A stretch of DNA of 64,000 nucleotides from positions 81,198 through 145,197 of the forward strand of contig JAJRRO010000018.1 in assembly GCA_024279425.1 (NCBI GenBank). Direction: 5' to 3'. The notes beneath the pieces are model-generated. The model made no database searches. It saw only the letters and a list, made by a program, of their open reading frames with translations, and was not told the origin of the DNA. A program made the position numbers and the translations under genes. Within the stretch, counting starts at the first letter, position 1, and each line of letters begins with the position of its first letter. This stretch comes from Bacteroidota bacterium (GTDB lineage: Bacteria; Bacteroidota; Bacteroidia; Flavobacteriales; Flavobacteriaceae). This document shows positions 9,425 to 18,405 of this stretch, piece by piece.

Positions 9425-10054
9425 ATGATTAAAGTGTTAATTGCGGACAACCATTCTATTGTTAGATTGGGGGTTAAACAAGTATTGAACAATGCGAGTG
9501 GATTTGAGGTTGTAGGTGATGTTTCAACTACTTCCGAGCTTTTCAGAAAGCTGGAAACGACCAGCCCTGATGTCGTAATGTTAGAAATGGACATTCCGGA
9601 GATCAATGGTATCGCCACTTTGAGGAGGATGAAAAAAGAATATCCTGATGTGAGGGTGTTAATGTACAGTGGGCAATCTGAAGATGTCTACGCGCTCAGT
9701 ACCATAAGGGCCGGTGCATTTGGCTACCTTTCTAAAGCATCGGATGTTGATTATATCATCTCTGCTGTTCAGAAGGTAAGTGAAGGAAACATGTTCATTA
9801 CAAATGAACTTGCACAACGATTGGCTTTTGATGAGGGAACTCAGAAACCACGTAGATTCTTTAGAAAATTATCTACAAGGGAGGTTGAAGTTCTTAAACT
9901 ATTGGCTAGCGGAAAGAGAAACAAGGATGTTGCTTTGGGATTAAACCTAAACGAAAAGACGGTTAGCACCTACAAAGCACGTTTAATGAAAAAGTTGAAT
10001 GTGGATAATATGGTTGATTTGCTTCAGCAAGCCAAAGCATTGGAACTGTATTGA
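9425..10054 (+). CDS. NarL/FixJ-type response regulator with degenerate receiver
   Basis: 209-aa regulator with an N-terminal receiver (1-120) and a C-terminal LuxR HTH (about 145-205: STREVEVLKLLASGKRNKDVA, then NEKTVSTYKARLMKKLNV). In the receiver the phospho-acceptor position is Glu54 (VVMLEMDIP, four before the conserved Pro58) and the acidic pair is Asp8-Asn9. Ser82 and Lys104 of the switch are kept. A Glu there often mimics the phosphorylated state, so the protein may be constitutively active or phosphorylation-independent. No histidine kinase is adjacent. A terminator follows, so the gene looks monocistronic. Confidence 0.9.
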   Translation: MIKVLIADNHSIVRLGVKQVLNNASGFEVVGDVSTTSELFRKLETTSPDVVMLEMDIPEINGIATLRRMKKEYPDVRVLMYSGQSEDVYALSTIRAGAFGYLSKASDVDYIISAVQKVSEGNMFITNELAQRLAFDEGTQKPRRFFRKLSTREVEVLKLLASGKRNKDVALGLNLNEKTVSTYKARLMKKLNVDNMVDLLQQAKALELY

Positions 10055-10077
10055 TCCTAAGAGTTTAAAAATTAAAG

Positions 10078-10103
10078 ACCCTGGCAATGCCGGGGTTTTT
10101 ATT
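10078..10103 (+). terminator. Rho-independent terminator after the response regulator
   Basis: Hairpin CCCTGGC-aat-GCCGGGG followed by TTTTTATTT, 24 bases past the stop codon. The stem has one G:U pair. Confidence 0.8.
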
Positions 10104-10143
10104 TGCAATAAACTAGGGGTTCTAAAATCATCCCCTTTTTTAA

Positions 10144-12123
10144 TCAAGAAAGTACCCTATTCAGTTTTTTATTTAATAGCTTGTTCAGCTGTAGATAATT
10201 CATGATTTCTTCAAGGGTCTCACTATTATCCTCAATGCTTTCCTCTGTACTATTTTGAAGAGTCTCCATTCTTTTTTTGATCAGATAGCAGCGTAATGTC
10301 AAAATGGTCTCACTAACCAATTGGGCCACCCCCTTTTTTTTGTCTTTGGGATAAATATCCTTACTCTCCCAATTATGAAGAATATACTTCTCCTCTTCCA
10401 TTAAAATCGAGGAAATTTCAGCAACAATTTCTTGATCAAGGTCTGCCATAAAAGTGTTAATGGCAAAATCTTCCTTTTGATTGAGTTCTTCGATCAACTT
10501 GTAATAAATGCTTTTGAAATGTTGATTGGTCAATTCAATTTCATCTTCCTGAAGATCCAAATATATTTTTTCGTACACTTTAGCTTCCAAGGATTCGGGT
10601 TCTAAAATTAAATCTCCTTCCTCATTTTCCTTCAAAACCAAATCCTCGAATTTTTCAAGTTCGTTACCATATAACAATAAAAGCTCTATAATCTTGCGCT
10701 CTAATTCATATTGAACATCTATTTTTTCAGGTAAAGTCTCACTTTTTACAACATCAAAGGCTTTTTGTTTCGGTTTTGTTTTCTTATTTGCATCGGCTAC
10801 TTCTTTTTTACCGATCTGGGCCAAGGTATTGAACAAGACCGCTTCAGAAATGTTCATGATCTGGGCACATTCCTGGATGTAAATCTCCATTTTTATTCTA
10901 TCCGGAATTTTAGAAATACTATTAACAATATCCCTGACCGTATCTGCTCTTTTAATGGGGTCATTTGCTGCTTCCTCAACCAATAAAGAAGCCTTGAACT
11001 GAATAAAATCCTTTGAATTACGCTGCAAATATTCTGTAACATCCTCAAGCTCATTGTTCTTGGCAAAACTATCCGGATCTTCACCTTCAGGGAAGGTGCA
11101 GACCTTAACATTCATACCCTGTTCCAAGATCATGTCTATACCGCGAAGCGACGCCCGGAGGCCCGCAGCATCACCGTCAAACAAAACGGTAATATTCTTG
11201 GTAAGACGATTAATGAGGCGAATCTGCTCAGGAGTCAATGCCGTACCACTTGAAGCCACAACATTCCGTATTCCCTTTTGATAAAATTGAATAACATCAG
11301 TATAACCTTCTACCAAATAACAATTATCCTCTTTGGCAATGGCTTGTTTCGCAAAATAAATACCATAAAGTACTTTACTCTTATGGTAGATATCGCTCTC
11401 CGGAGAGTTCAAATATTTTGCCGCCCTCTTGTCAATAGTCAAAATACGGCCGCCAAAACCCAAAACACGGCCACTCATTGAATGGATTGGAAACATTACT
11501 CTCCCCTTGAACCTATCAAACTTTTTTGGGTTATTCGGATTATTGACATTCTCTTTAATAATGGTAAGCCCCGTTTTTTGGAGATAATCCAATTTGTAGC
11601 CTTTATCCAATGCTGCCGTCGTAAAACCATCCCATTGATCTAAACAATACCCTAGGCTAAACTTTTTAATGGTTTCATCTCCAAAACCGCGCTCTTTAAA
11701 ATAAGACAACCCAATAGCCTTTCCTAGTTCGGAGTCCCATAACATCCCTGAAAAATGGGCCTGCGCAAATTCTGAAACCAGATACATACTTTCACGCTCG
11801 TTGGCCTCTTCTTTTTGTTCATCGGTACGTTCAGTTTCCTCAACCTCAATATTGTATTTTTTGGCCAAGTATTTTATGGCTTCGGGATAGGTAAAATGCT
11901 CATGTTCCATTAAAAAGGCCACAACATTGCCTCCTTTACCACTACTGAAATCCTTCCAAATCTGTTTTACAGGAGACACCATGAAGCTTGGCGTTCGCTC
12001 ATCAGAAAAAGGGCTCAATCCCTTGAAGTTTGAACCTGACTTTTTTAATTGTACGAAATCCCCAATGACCTCCTCCAGCCGGGCGGTCTCATATACTTGA
12101 TCTATGGTCGATTTTGAAATCAA
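10144..12123 (-). CDS. dnaG: DNA primase
   Basis: Makes RNA primers for replication, 659 aa. The N-terminal zinc-ribbon fold is recognisable (SNFKGLSPFSDERTPSF then QIWKDFSSGKGGN), but all four metal ligands are replaced: Ser37, Ser40, Asp58 and Ser61 stand where Cys, His, Cys, Cys are found in the E. coli enzyme. The Toprim catalytic core is intact (LVEGYTDVIQF, ASSGTALT, LFDGDAAGLRAS), followed by a C-terminal helicase-binding region. Loss of zinc ligands is, as far as I recall, common in flavobacterial primases, so it is not a sign of decay. Faces the response-regulator gene tail-to-tail. Confidence 0.95.
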   Translation of the reverse strand: MISKSTIDQVYETARLEEVIGDFVQLKKSGSNFKGLSPFSDERTPSFMVSPVKQIWKDFSSGKGGNVVAFLMEHEHFTYPEAIKYLAKKYNIEVEETERTDEQKEEANERESMYLVSEFAQAHFSGMLWDSELGKAIGLSYFKERGFGDETIKKFSLGYCLDQWDGFTTAALDKGYKLDYLQKTGLTIIKENVNNPNNPKKFDRFKGRVMFPIHSMSGRVLGFGGRILTIDKRAAKYLNSPESDIYHKSKVLYGIYFAKQAIAKEDNCYLVEGYTDVIQFYQKGIRNVVASSGTALTPEQIRLINRLTKNITVLFDGDAAGLRASLRGIDMILEQGMNVKVCTFPEGEDPDSFAKNNELEDVTEYLQRNSKDFIQFKASLLVEEAANDPIKRADTVRDIVNSISKIPDRIKMEIYIQECAQIMNISEAVLFNTLAQIGKKEVADANKKTKPKQKAFDVVKSETLPEKIDVQYELERKIIELLLLYGNELEKFEDLVLKENEEGDLILEPESLEAKVYEKIYLDLQEDEIELTNQHFKSIYYKLIEELNQKEDFAINTFMADLDQEIVAEISSILMEEEKYILHNWESKDIYPKDKKKGVAQLVSETILTLRCYLIKKRMETLQNSTEESIEDNSETLEEIMNYLQLNKLLNKKLNRVLS

Positions 12124-12245
12124 AATAAAACTGTTAGGATTGCTAAATGTAGCAAATAGTATTGCGTTTGAAAAGAAAATTGTTACTTGGGCAATTTCGT
12201 TTACAATTACAAAATAAGTAGTTTTATCTTCTTATATCCTATAAA

Positions 12246-12485
12246 ATGATTCTATTTCTTGGAACACGTCCTGGAAAAACCAGATTAAGAAAGCTAGCGG
12301 GCGTTTCTTGTCCTTATTGCAATCAAACAGATAGTCTAACGGCAAATTCAAATTATTTTCATCTATTTTGGATCAAGCTTTTTAAAATTGGCACAACCAA
12401 AGTCATCGAGTGTTCCCATTGTAAAAGGGTTTATTATAAGGATGAATTTACCGAGGAAATGCAGGAGGCACTACAAAGCTCATAG
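12246..12485 (+). CDS. Small zinc-ribbon protein
   Basis: 79-aa protein with two CxxC knuckles, CPYC at about residue 22 and CSHC at about 56, the layout of a rubredoxin-like zinc ribbon. Between them is a hydrophobic stretch (YFHLFWIKLFKIGT). Function unknown. It lies divergent from dnaG and tail-to-tail with the beta-barrel gene, 13 bases away. Confidence 0.75.
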   Translation: MILFLGTRPGKTRLRKLAGVSCPYCNQTDSLTANSNYFHLFWIKLFKIGTTKVIECSHCKRVYYKDEFTEEMQEALQSS

Positions 12486-12498
12486 AAAATGTGATAAA

Positions 12499-13584
12499 TC
12501 ACAAATCAAACCGAAGGCCCAACGAAATATTATTTTGTTCGATTGGAGCATCTTTAAAAATGGGGTCTAAATCGTATTTCATGTACAACAAAGTACCATC
12601 AAACCCAACATACGCACTTAAGCCGTAAACCAACTCATTTGTATTATAACCTCTTTTAAGTTTGTCCTCTACCTTTTCACCGTTGCGGTCATATTTCAAT
12701 TTTTGATGGGTCCCCATATTGAAACCACCATACGCCCCTATTCCTAATCGGAATTGATTAGTTAACGAGTATCGCATGGTCTTATCAGTCTTATGCAGTT
12801 TAGACGGTCCAAATTCTAAATGAACAGGAAACACCAGATTATCCATTCTTAACTTCGATTTTCTTAAATCGTATTCAAATTCTTGTAATTCAACTTGTCC
12901 ATTTTCGACTGCAAAATATTGGTTGTCTTTGGGTTTTAGGCCATTGAATTGAAAAGAAAAGCCATAGTTCAACCGTACAAAGTTAGTGTTCTCAAAAATC
13001 CTTGTTCTCCATGACCAGCCCATTTCAAAAAACCTGCTGCCTCCAATCTTATATGGTGAATCATTTATTGATTGACCATCTATCAAGGCATTATTCAAAC
13101 CAATGGCCATGACAAAATCAGAATAGGTTCTTCGGTCATATTTTAATTCTTTATTCAATCTTCTACTTTTTTCCCAAAGTATTGATGAACCGTCTGCCCT
13201 TTTAAGATCTATATTGATTTCCAAAGCAGAAATCCCAGTACTATCCATGGCTTCGACATTCAGAACATCTCCGTTATTACGCTCTAGAAGAAGAATTTCA
13301 TTTTCGATAATAGCGATTCGGTTCTCAATATTCAAGGCTCTTTTTTTGGCTGCGGACTCCTTTAGAACCTTTGACTCTTCACAGTTTATCTGGTTCTTCT
13401 CGTACCGCTTGTTTATTTCCTCGACTTCAATTTTAAGGGCTTCTTTCTCCTGTTCACTAATTCGTTCTTTTCGCTTTTTCAGCTGTTCAACCTTTTGTTG
13501 ATAATCTTTGTTTTCCTGAGCGGATACATTTTGAACAGCAAATGAAACGAACAATACTACTAGATAAATGGCAATAATTCTCAT
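12499..13584 (-). CDS. Outer-membrane beta-barrel protein with coiled-coil N-terminus
   Basis: 361 aa: signal peptide ending in VSAQE, then a strongly charged coiled coil (about 28-110, rich in KK/EE/KR), then alternating aromatic/polar strands typical of a small outer-membrane barrel and ending in LGLRFDL with a terminal hydrophobic residue. It lies after the sigma factor/anti-sigma pair on the same strand, an arrangement often seen in Bacteroidota in which the membrane protein belongs to the same transcript or regulon. Specific function unknown. Confidence 0.8.
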   Translation of the reverse strand: MRIIAIYLVVLFVSFAVQNVSAQENKDYQQKVEQLKKRKERISEQEKEALKIEVEEINKRYEKNQINCEESKVLKESAAKKRALNIENRIAIIENEILLLERNNGDVLNVEAMDSTGISALEINIDLKRADGSSILWEKSRRLNKELKYDRRTYSDFVMAIGLNNALIDGQSINDSPYKIGGSRFFEMGWSWRTRIFENTNFVRLNYGFSFQFNGLKPKDNQYFAVENGQVELQEFEYDLRKSKLRMDNLVFPVHLEFGPSKLHKTDKTMRYSLTNQFRLGIGAYGGFNMGTHQKLKYDRNGEKVEDKLKRGYNTNELVYGLSAYVGFDGTLLYMKYDLDPIFKDAPIEQNNISLGLRFDL

Positions 13585-13601
13585 ACCAATTTGTTTAAAG
13601 A

Positions 13602-13643
13602 CCTTCTACCCCCCTCCCTAAAAGAGGGGAGGGATAAGAAGGT
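13602..13643. repeat. GC-rich palindromic intergenic repeat
   Basis: Imperfect hairpin with inner arms CCCTCCC and GGGGAGGG around TAAAAGA and outer arms CCTTCT and AGAAGG. It looks like a dispersed palindromic repeat of the kind found between flavobacterial genes. No U-run, so it is not an ordinary terminator, but it could reduce expression of the barrel gene relative to the anti-sigma gene. Confidence 0.6.
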
Positions 13644-13663
13644 TGATGTTTGATTGATGAATA

Positions 13664-14404
13664 TTAATTGTTACGATCAGCGATCGCAGTTCTTACTTTT
13701 AGGAAACCTGTTTTTAAGGATTCGAAAATCTGTTCTCTAAACGATTTATCTAATTCACCTTCGACTTCATTCAACAAGGCCATAGCATCAACTTTACCCT
13801 CTCGATTAAATAATTTATCGGCTAAAAGTTCTTCTTGGGCATTTCTCAACAATGAATCAACTTCAGCATCCGAAACCGGGAGATTGTTCTTCTCCAAAAA
13901 ATCAATCTGGGCCACAACCTCGGCTATCTTCATATCAATAATCTTTTCAGATTCCGATATAATTGTCACCTTTTCCTTAACACCCATATTTTTTTCCGCC
14001 ACAACAATTTGGAAACCGAAAACCTGTTCCAAATCAACCTCTTTCTTGGGTTTTGCATTTTCTTTAGTTACCCTTTCTTCGGACATCACGAGCCCCTCTT
14101 CCCTAGTGTTCCCTTCTATTTTCTTCACTTCTTGTTCTGAGTCATTAATAATGGGTTCTGAGTGCGTTTCAACAACCTCAAACTTAGTTTGAACTGGTGT
14201 TTTTTGATTTTTGAAATAGATTGTAGCCACAATCAAAACACCAACAAAACTTGCCGCAACACCGTACCAAACGATTCTATTAGTCTTTTTCCGAACAGGG
14301 GCTTTCAACTGGCTAAAAACCTTATTCCAAGCTTTGGCAGAGGGCTTTATTTCTCGTTCCATTAGCTTGTATTTGATATGTTTTTCAAATTTATCTGGTT
14401 CCAT
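13664..14404 (-). CDS. Putative membrane anti-sigma factor
   Basis: 246 aa. Cytoplasmic N-terminus of about 45 residues (MEPDKFEKHIKYKLMEREIKP would be the sigma-binding part), one membrane helix (WYGVAASFVGVLIVATIYF), then an acidic periplasmic domain. It overlaps the 3' end of the sigma factor gene by 14 bases, so translation is coupled. The role as anti-sigma is inferred from topology and position; there is no zinc-binding HxxxCxxC motif. Confidence 0.75.
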   Translation of the reverse strand: MEPDKFEKHIKYKLMEREIKPSAKAWNKVFSQLKAPVRKKTNRIVWYGVAASFVGVLIVATIYFKNQKTPVQTKFEVVETHSEPIINDSEQEVKKIEGNTREEGLVMSEERVTKENAKPKKEVDLEQVFGFQIVVAEKNMGVKEKVTIISESEKIIDMKIAEVVAQIDFLEKNNLPVSDAEVDSLLRNAQEELLADKLFNREGKVDAMALLNEVEGELDKSFREQIFESLKTGFLKVRTAIADRNN

Positions 14405-14954
14405 AACCTATGGTATTTTGTTTTTTTAATTTTTCCTGTAACACCTTTCTGGCTTTAAACAATTGTGATTTGGATGTGCTCTCTGAAATCCGTAATAATT
14501 TTGCTATTTCCCGGTGTTTATACCCTTCTATAACATACAATACAAAGACAACTTTATAACCTTCCGGCAAACCATCAATCAACATTTGTATGAATTCAAC
14601 ATCGAGATCAGATGAAATCGAAATTGAATCCACTTCATTCCGTTCATATATATCATTATCATAGACCACGAATTGTTGTTTTCGTATATGGGAGATACTT
14701 TCTCGAACCATTATTTTTCGAATCCACCCCTCAAAACTTCCTTTGAAACCAAAAGAGTCGAGATTCGTAAAAACCTTTAAAAACCCCCTGACCATAACGT
14801 CTTCGGCAAATTGTAAATCCTTGATATATTGCCTGCAAATGCCCAGCATTTTTGGAGCGTGCTTCTCATACATCTGTTTTTGGGCCTCGGGATTTCCCGC
14901 CTTTGCCTTTTTTATGAGTTGTTTTTCGTTATTATAAATCGAAATGATTTTCAA
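14391..14954 (-). CDS. ECF-type RNA polymerase sigma factor
   Basis: 187-aa group-4 sigma factor. Region 2 is visible at about residues 22-90 (MYEKHAPKMLGICRQYIKD, then FEGWIRKIMVRESISHIRK). Region 4 with its HTH is at about 120-180 (LPEGYKVVFVLYVIEGYKHR then ISESTSKSQLFKARK). It heads a three-gene set with an anti-sigma factor and an outer-membrane protein. Its stimulus and regulon cannot be read from sequence. Confidence 0.92.
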   Translation of the reverse strand: MKIISIYNNEKQLIKKAKAGNPEAQKQMYEKHAPKMLGICRQYIKDLQFAEDVMVRGFLKVFTNLDSFGFKGSFEGWIRKIMVRESISHIRKQQFVVYDNDIYERNEVDSISISSDLDVEFIQMLIDGLPEGYKVVFVLYVIEGYKHREIAKLLRISESTSKSQLFKARKVLQEKLKKQNTIGYGTR

Positions 14955-15067
14955 GGCTTTATATTGTTTCTATAAAGATAGACGCAATTCAATCGAAGAA
15001 AGTTGCCTGAAGAAGAAATAATCGCAAGTATGTTTTATAAGCTATTGAAATTTAGTCAATTACAAAA

Positions 15068-16045
15068 TTATTTTTTGCGATCAACTACGTAATTCACCAT
15101 AAGCTCCAAGGAGTCTCTATAGGGTGATTTTGGATAGGTTTGCAACAGCTCTAAAGCTTCTTTTTTAAATGCATGCATTTTAGATTCAGCATAGGTCAAG
15201 CCGCCTTGTTTTTTAACAAAATCAATAACTTCTTTGACTCTCTTTTTATCTCTATTGTAATTTTTTACTGAATTGATCAACCAACCTTTCTCGGATTTTG
15301 TGCAATTATTGAGAACATATATTAAGGGCAAGGTCATTTTCTGTTCTTTAATATCAATACCTGTTGGCTTCCCTATTTTCCGCTCGCCATAGTCAAAAAG
15401 GTCATCTTTGATTTGAAAGGCCATTCCACAGTATTCTCCAAATTTACGAAAGACTTCGACCTCTTTAGAATCAGGTCTTACTGAGCAAGCCCCCATACTG
15501 CAACAGGCAGCGATCAATGTTGCTGTTTTTTGGCGAATGATTTCATAATAGACTTTTTCGTCAATATCCAATCGTCTCGCTTTTTCAATTTGCAGGAGTT
15601 CTCCCTCGCTCATTTCACGGACTGCAACAGAAATAATCCTAAGTAGGTCAAAATCATCATTGTCGATAGATAGCAATAATCCTTTGGAAAATAAATAATC
15701 CCCAACCAAAACGGCAATTTTATTCTTCCATAATGCATTTATCGAGAAAAATCCACGGCGTTTGTTACTTTCATCTACCACATCGTCATGCACCAAACTG
15801 GCTGTATGGATAAGCTCAATGATCGAAGCCCCCCTATAAGTGCGTTCATTGACCTCACCATTGTTCAACAATTTTGCCGTTAAAAAAACGAACATGGGGC
15901 GCATTTGCTTCCCCTTGCGATTTACGATGTAGTAGGTAATGCGGTTGAGTAGAGCAACTTTGGAAGACATTGATTCCCGAAACTTAGTTTCAAAAAGTTC
16001 CATTTCCTGATTTACAGGTTCCTTTATTTGCGATACAACTTTCAA
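15068..16045 (-). CDS. Polyprenyl (all-trans) diphosphate synthase
   Basis: Chain-elongating prenyltransferase, 325 aa, probably supplying the menaquinone side chain. First Asp-rich motif is HDDVVDESNKRRG and the second is KDDLFDYGERKIG, both intact; residues before the first motif (RGASIIELIHTASLV) lack bulky aromatics, in keeping with long products. Final chain length cannot be read from sequence. It stands alone, downstream of rlmN in map order but transcribed in the same direction. Confidence 0.9.
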   Translation of the reverse strand: MKVVSQIKEPVNQEMELFETKFRESMSSKVALLNRITYYIVNRKGKQMRPMFVFLTAKLLNNGEVNERTYRGASIIELIHTASLVHDDVVDESNKRRGFFSINALWKNKIAVLVGDYLFSKGLLLSIDNDDFDLLRIISVAVREMSEGELLQIEKARRLDIDEKVYYEIIRQKTATLIAACCSMGACSVRPDSKEVEVFRKFGEYCGMAFQIKDDLFDYGERKIGKPTGIDIKEQKMTLPLIYVLNNCTKSEKGWLINSVKNYNRDKKRVKEVIDFVKKQGGLTYAESKMHAFKKEALELLQTYPKSPYRDSLELMVNYVVDRKK

Positions 16046-16137
16046 ATAGTTTATTTTCAGTCTTAATTGGTATGGTCAATAAATTTAGGGAAAATATAGA
16101 GGAGAATTTGGAATTAAGAAGCTAGAGTTCGGCAACA

Positions 16138-17184
16138 TTAGGATTTATTCGCCAATTGACCACAAGCGGCATCAATGTCCTTACCGCGCGAACGGCGTAC
16201 AGTTACTATTACCCCTTTACGTTCCAAGGTTTTTACATACATATCAATGGCCCTATTATCGGCCTGTTGAAACACTCCATCATCAATGGGATTATATTCT
16301 ATTAAATTAACTTTTGAAGGTGCAAATCTGCAAAAGTCAACTAGGGCATCGGCGTCTTTTTGAGTATCATTGACCCCTTCCCATACCACATATTCATAAG
16401 TGATTCGACTTTTGGTCTTCACATACCAATATTGAAGTGCCTCTCGTAAATCTTTTAAGGTGAAAGTAGCATTAAATGGCATAATCGAGGTTCTAATCTC
16501 ATCTATCGCAGAATGCAACGATACCGCCAATTTAAATTTGACTTCACCATCGGCCATTTTTCGAATCATTTTTGGCACCCCTGAAGTGGATACCGTAATT
16601 CGTTTTGGAGACATTCCCAACCCCTTGGCCGAAGTGATCATATCAATAGCCTTTAAAACGTTATTATAGTTCATTAGCGGCTCTCCCATACCCATAAAAA
16701 CGATATTACTTAAAGGTCTACCAAAATACAGCCGACTTTCATTGTCAATAGCAACAACCTGATCATAGATTTCATCTGGATTGAGATTACGCATTCGTTT
16801 TAATCGTGCCGTTGCGCAAAACTTACAGTCCAAACTGCAACCTACCTGACTTGATACGCAAGCCGTGGTTCTTGTACTAGTAGGTATCAATACAGATTCA
16901 ACCACCAAATCGTCATACAAGCGCACCGCATTTTTTATAGTACCATCCTTACTGCGTTGCATTTGGTCGACCTTTATATGGTTGATTACAAAATTTGCAG
17001 TCAAAAGATCTCGGGTCTCCTTTGAAATATTGGTCATGACATCAAAGGAATGGGCTGATTTATGCCAAAGCCATTCATAGACCTGGTTACCCCTGAAAGC
17101 TTTATCACCATTAGTTGTAAAAAACTCCCGTAGTTGTTCCAGGGTCAGCGCCCTAACGTCCTTTTTTTTTATGCTCCCCTCCAT
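16138..17184 (-). CDS. rlmN: Dual-specificity RNA methyltransferase RlmN
   Basis: Radical-SAM enzyme that C2-methylates A2503 of 23S rRNA and A37 of some tRNAs. The Fe-S motif CxxxCxxC is seen as CSLDCKFC (about 115), with MGMGEPLMN and the SLHSA segments of the family. The second catalytic Cys lies in DIDAACGQLA near the C-terminus. 348 aa is normal. A terminator separates it from queA. Confidence 0.95.
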   Translation of the reverse strand: MEGSIKKKDVRALTLEQLREFFTTNGDKAFRGNQVYEWLWHKSAHSFDVMTNISKETRDLLTANFVINHIKVDQMQRSKDGTIKNAVRLYDDLVVESVLIPTSTRTTACVSSQVGCSLDCKFCATARLKRMRNLNPDEIYDQVVAIDNESRLYFGRPLSNIVFMGMGEPLMNYNNVLKAIDMITSAKGLGMSPKRITVSTSGVPKMIRKMADGEVKFKLAVSLHSAIDEIRTSIMPFNATFTLKDLREALQYWYVKTKSRITYEYVVWEGVNDTQKDADALVDFCRFAPSKVNLIEYNPIDDGVFQQADNRAIDMYVKTLERKGVIVTVRRSRGKDIDAACGQLANKS

Positions 17185-17188
17185 CCAA

Positions 17189-17239
17189 AAGAAAAAAATC
17201 CTGCCCGTCTAAACTATTGTTTTAGGAAAGGCAGGATTT
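17189..17239 (-). terminator. Terminator after queA
   Basis: Minus-strand hairpin with 8-bp arms ATCCTGCC and GGCAGGAT; inner CTAAA/TTTAG pairs shorten the loop. It is followed by a run of seven T on the minus strand. Placed about 20 bases past the queA stop. Confidence 0.8.
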
Positions 17240-17259
17240 TCAAATATTGTTTTATAATC

Positions 17260-18309
17260 CTAAACAATCAACATGGCATCGCCATAAGAATAAAATCTAT
17301 AGCCTTCCAAGATTGCCTCTTTGTATGCTCTCTTCATTAAATCATGACCAATGAAGGCAGATACCATCATCAACAATGTTGATTTTGGCAAGTGAAAATT
17401 AGTTATCATACAATTCGCAATACTAAAATCATAAGGTGGAAAAACAAATTTGTTTGTCCACCCATCAAAGGTGTTCAAAGTATGTACTGAAGAAACCGCG
17501 CTCTCCAATCCGCGCATAGCGGTAGTACCCACAGCACAAACTTTACGCTTGTTTCTTTTTGCTGCGTTTACGACTTCTGTAGCTTTTTCATCAATGATCA
17601 ATTCTTCACTATCCATTTTGTGTTTGGATAGATCTTCGACCTCAACCGGATTGAATGTTCCTAAACCTACATGCAAGGTCACCTCGGCAAAGTCTATCCC
17701 TTTTATTTCCAATCGCTTTAATAAATGTTTTGAAAAGTGGAGTCCAGCAGTAGGCGCTGCAACCGCACCTTCATGCTTTGCATAAATGGTTTGGTAACGA
17801 TCCTCATCTTCCGGTTCAACCTCTCTCTTAATATATTTAGGCAATGGTGTTTCGCCAAGATCTCGCAATTTTCTCCTAAAATCGATATAAGAGCCATCAT
17901 ATAAGAACCGTAGTGTTCTTCCTCTCGATGTTGTATTATCAATGACTTCGGCAACTACACTTTCGTCATCACCAAAATATAATTTGTTACCTATACGAAT
18001 CTTACGGGCAGGATCTACAAGAACATCCCAAAGTCTTTGTTCTTCATTCAGCTCTCGAAGTAAAAACACCTCTATTCTTGCCCCCGTTTTTTCTTTATTG
18101 CCATACAGCCTAGCAGGAAACACCTTGGTATTGTTCAATACCATGACATCACCTTCATCAAAATACTCGATAAGATCCTTGAACATTCTATGCTCGATTT
18201 TACCAGTATCCCTATGTACAACCATTAATTTGGACTCATCCCTATTTTCTGCAGGGTATTCGGCCAATAAATCTTTTGGAAGCTCAAAATTGAAGTGAGA
18301 TAATTTCAT
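17260..18309 (-). CDS. queA: S-adenosylmethionine:tRNA ribosyltransferase-isomerase QueA
   Basis: Transfers the ribosyl part of SAM to preQ1-tRNA in queuosine synthesis. Family signatures include [20 protein letters not shown] at the start, [14 protein letters not shown], the [13 protein letters not shown] motif, and the [19 protein letters not shown] block near the end. Length 349 aa is as expected. Ends in a strong terminator, and aroA lies upstream 96 bases away. Confidence 0.95.
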   Translation of the reverse strand: MKLSHFNFELPKDLLAEYPAENRDESKLMVVHRDTGKIEHRMFKDLIEYFDEGDVMVLNNTKVFPARLYGNKEKTGARIEVFLLRELNEEQRLWDVLVDPARKIRIGNKLYFGDDESVVAEVIDNTTSRGRTLRFLYDGSYIDFRRKLRDLGETPLPKYIKREVEPEDEDRYQTIYAKHEGAVAAPTAGLHFSKHLLKRLEIKGIDFAEVTLHVGLGTFNPVEVEDLSKHKMDSEELIIDEKATEVVNAAKRNKRKVCAVGTTAMRGLESAVSSVHTLNTFDGWTNKFVFPPYDFSIANCMITNFHLPKSTLLMMVSAFIGHDLMKRAYKEAILEGYRFYSYGDAMLIV

Positions 18310-18405
18310 ATGACGGTTATTCTAATTTAAAATAGTAATTTTTGCGGCTGCAAATATACAACTGCAACATAGGGGTTGTCAAGTAAATCAGCAATTAAAT
18401 GCTAA

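Noticed and set aside
12388..12570. Plus-strand ORF overlapping the zinc-ribbon gene
   Set aside because: Different frame of the zinc-ribbon gene, without the CxxC pattern; basic, unlike a real protein.
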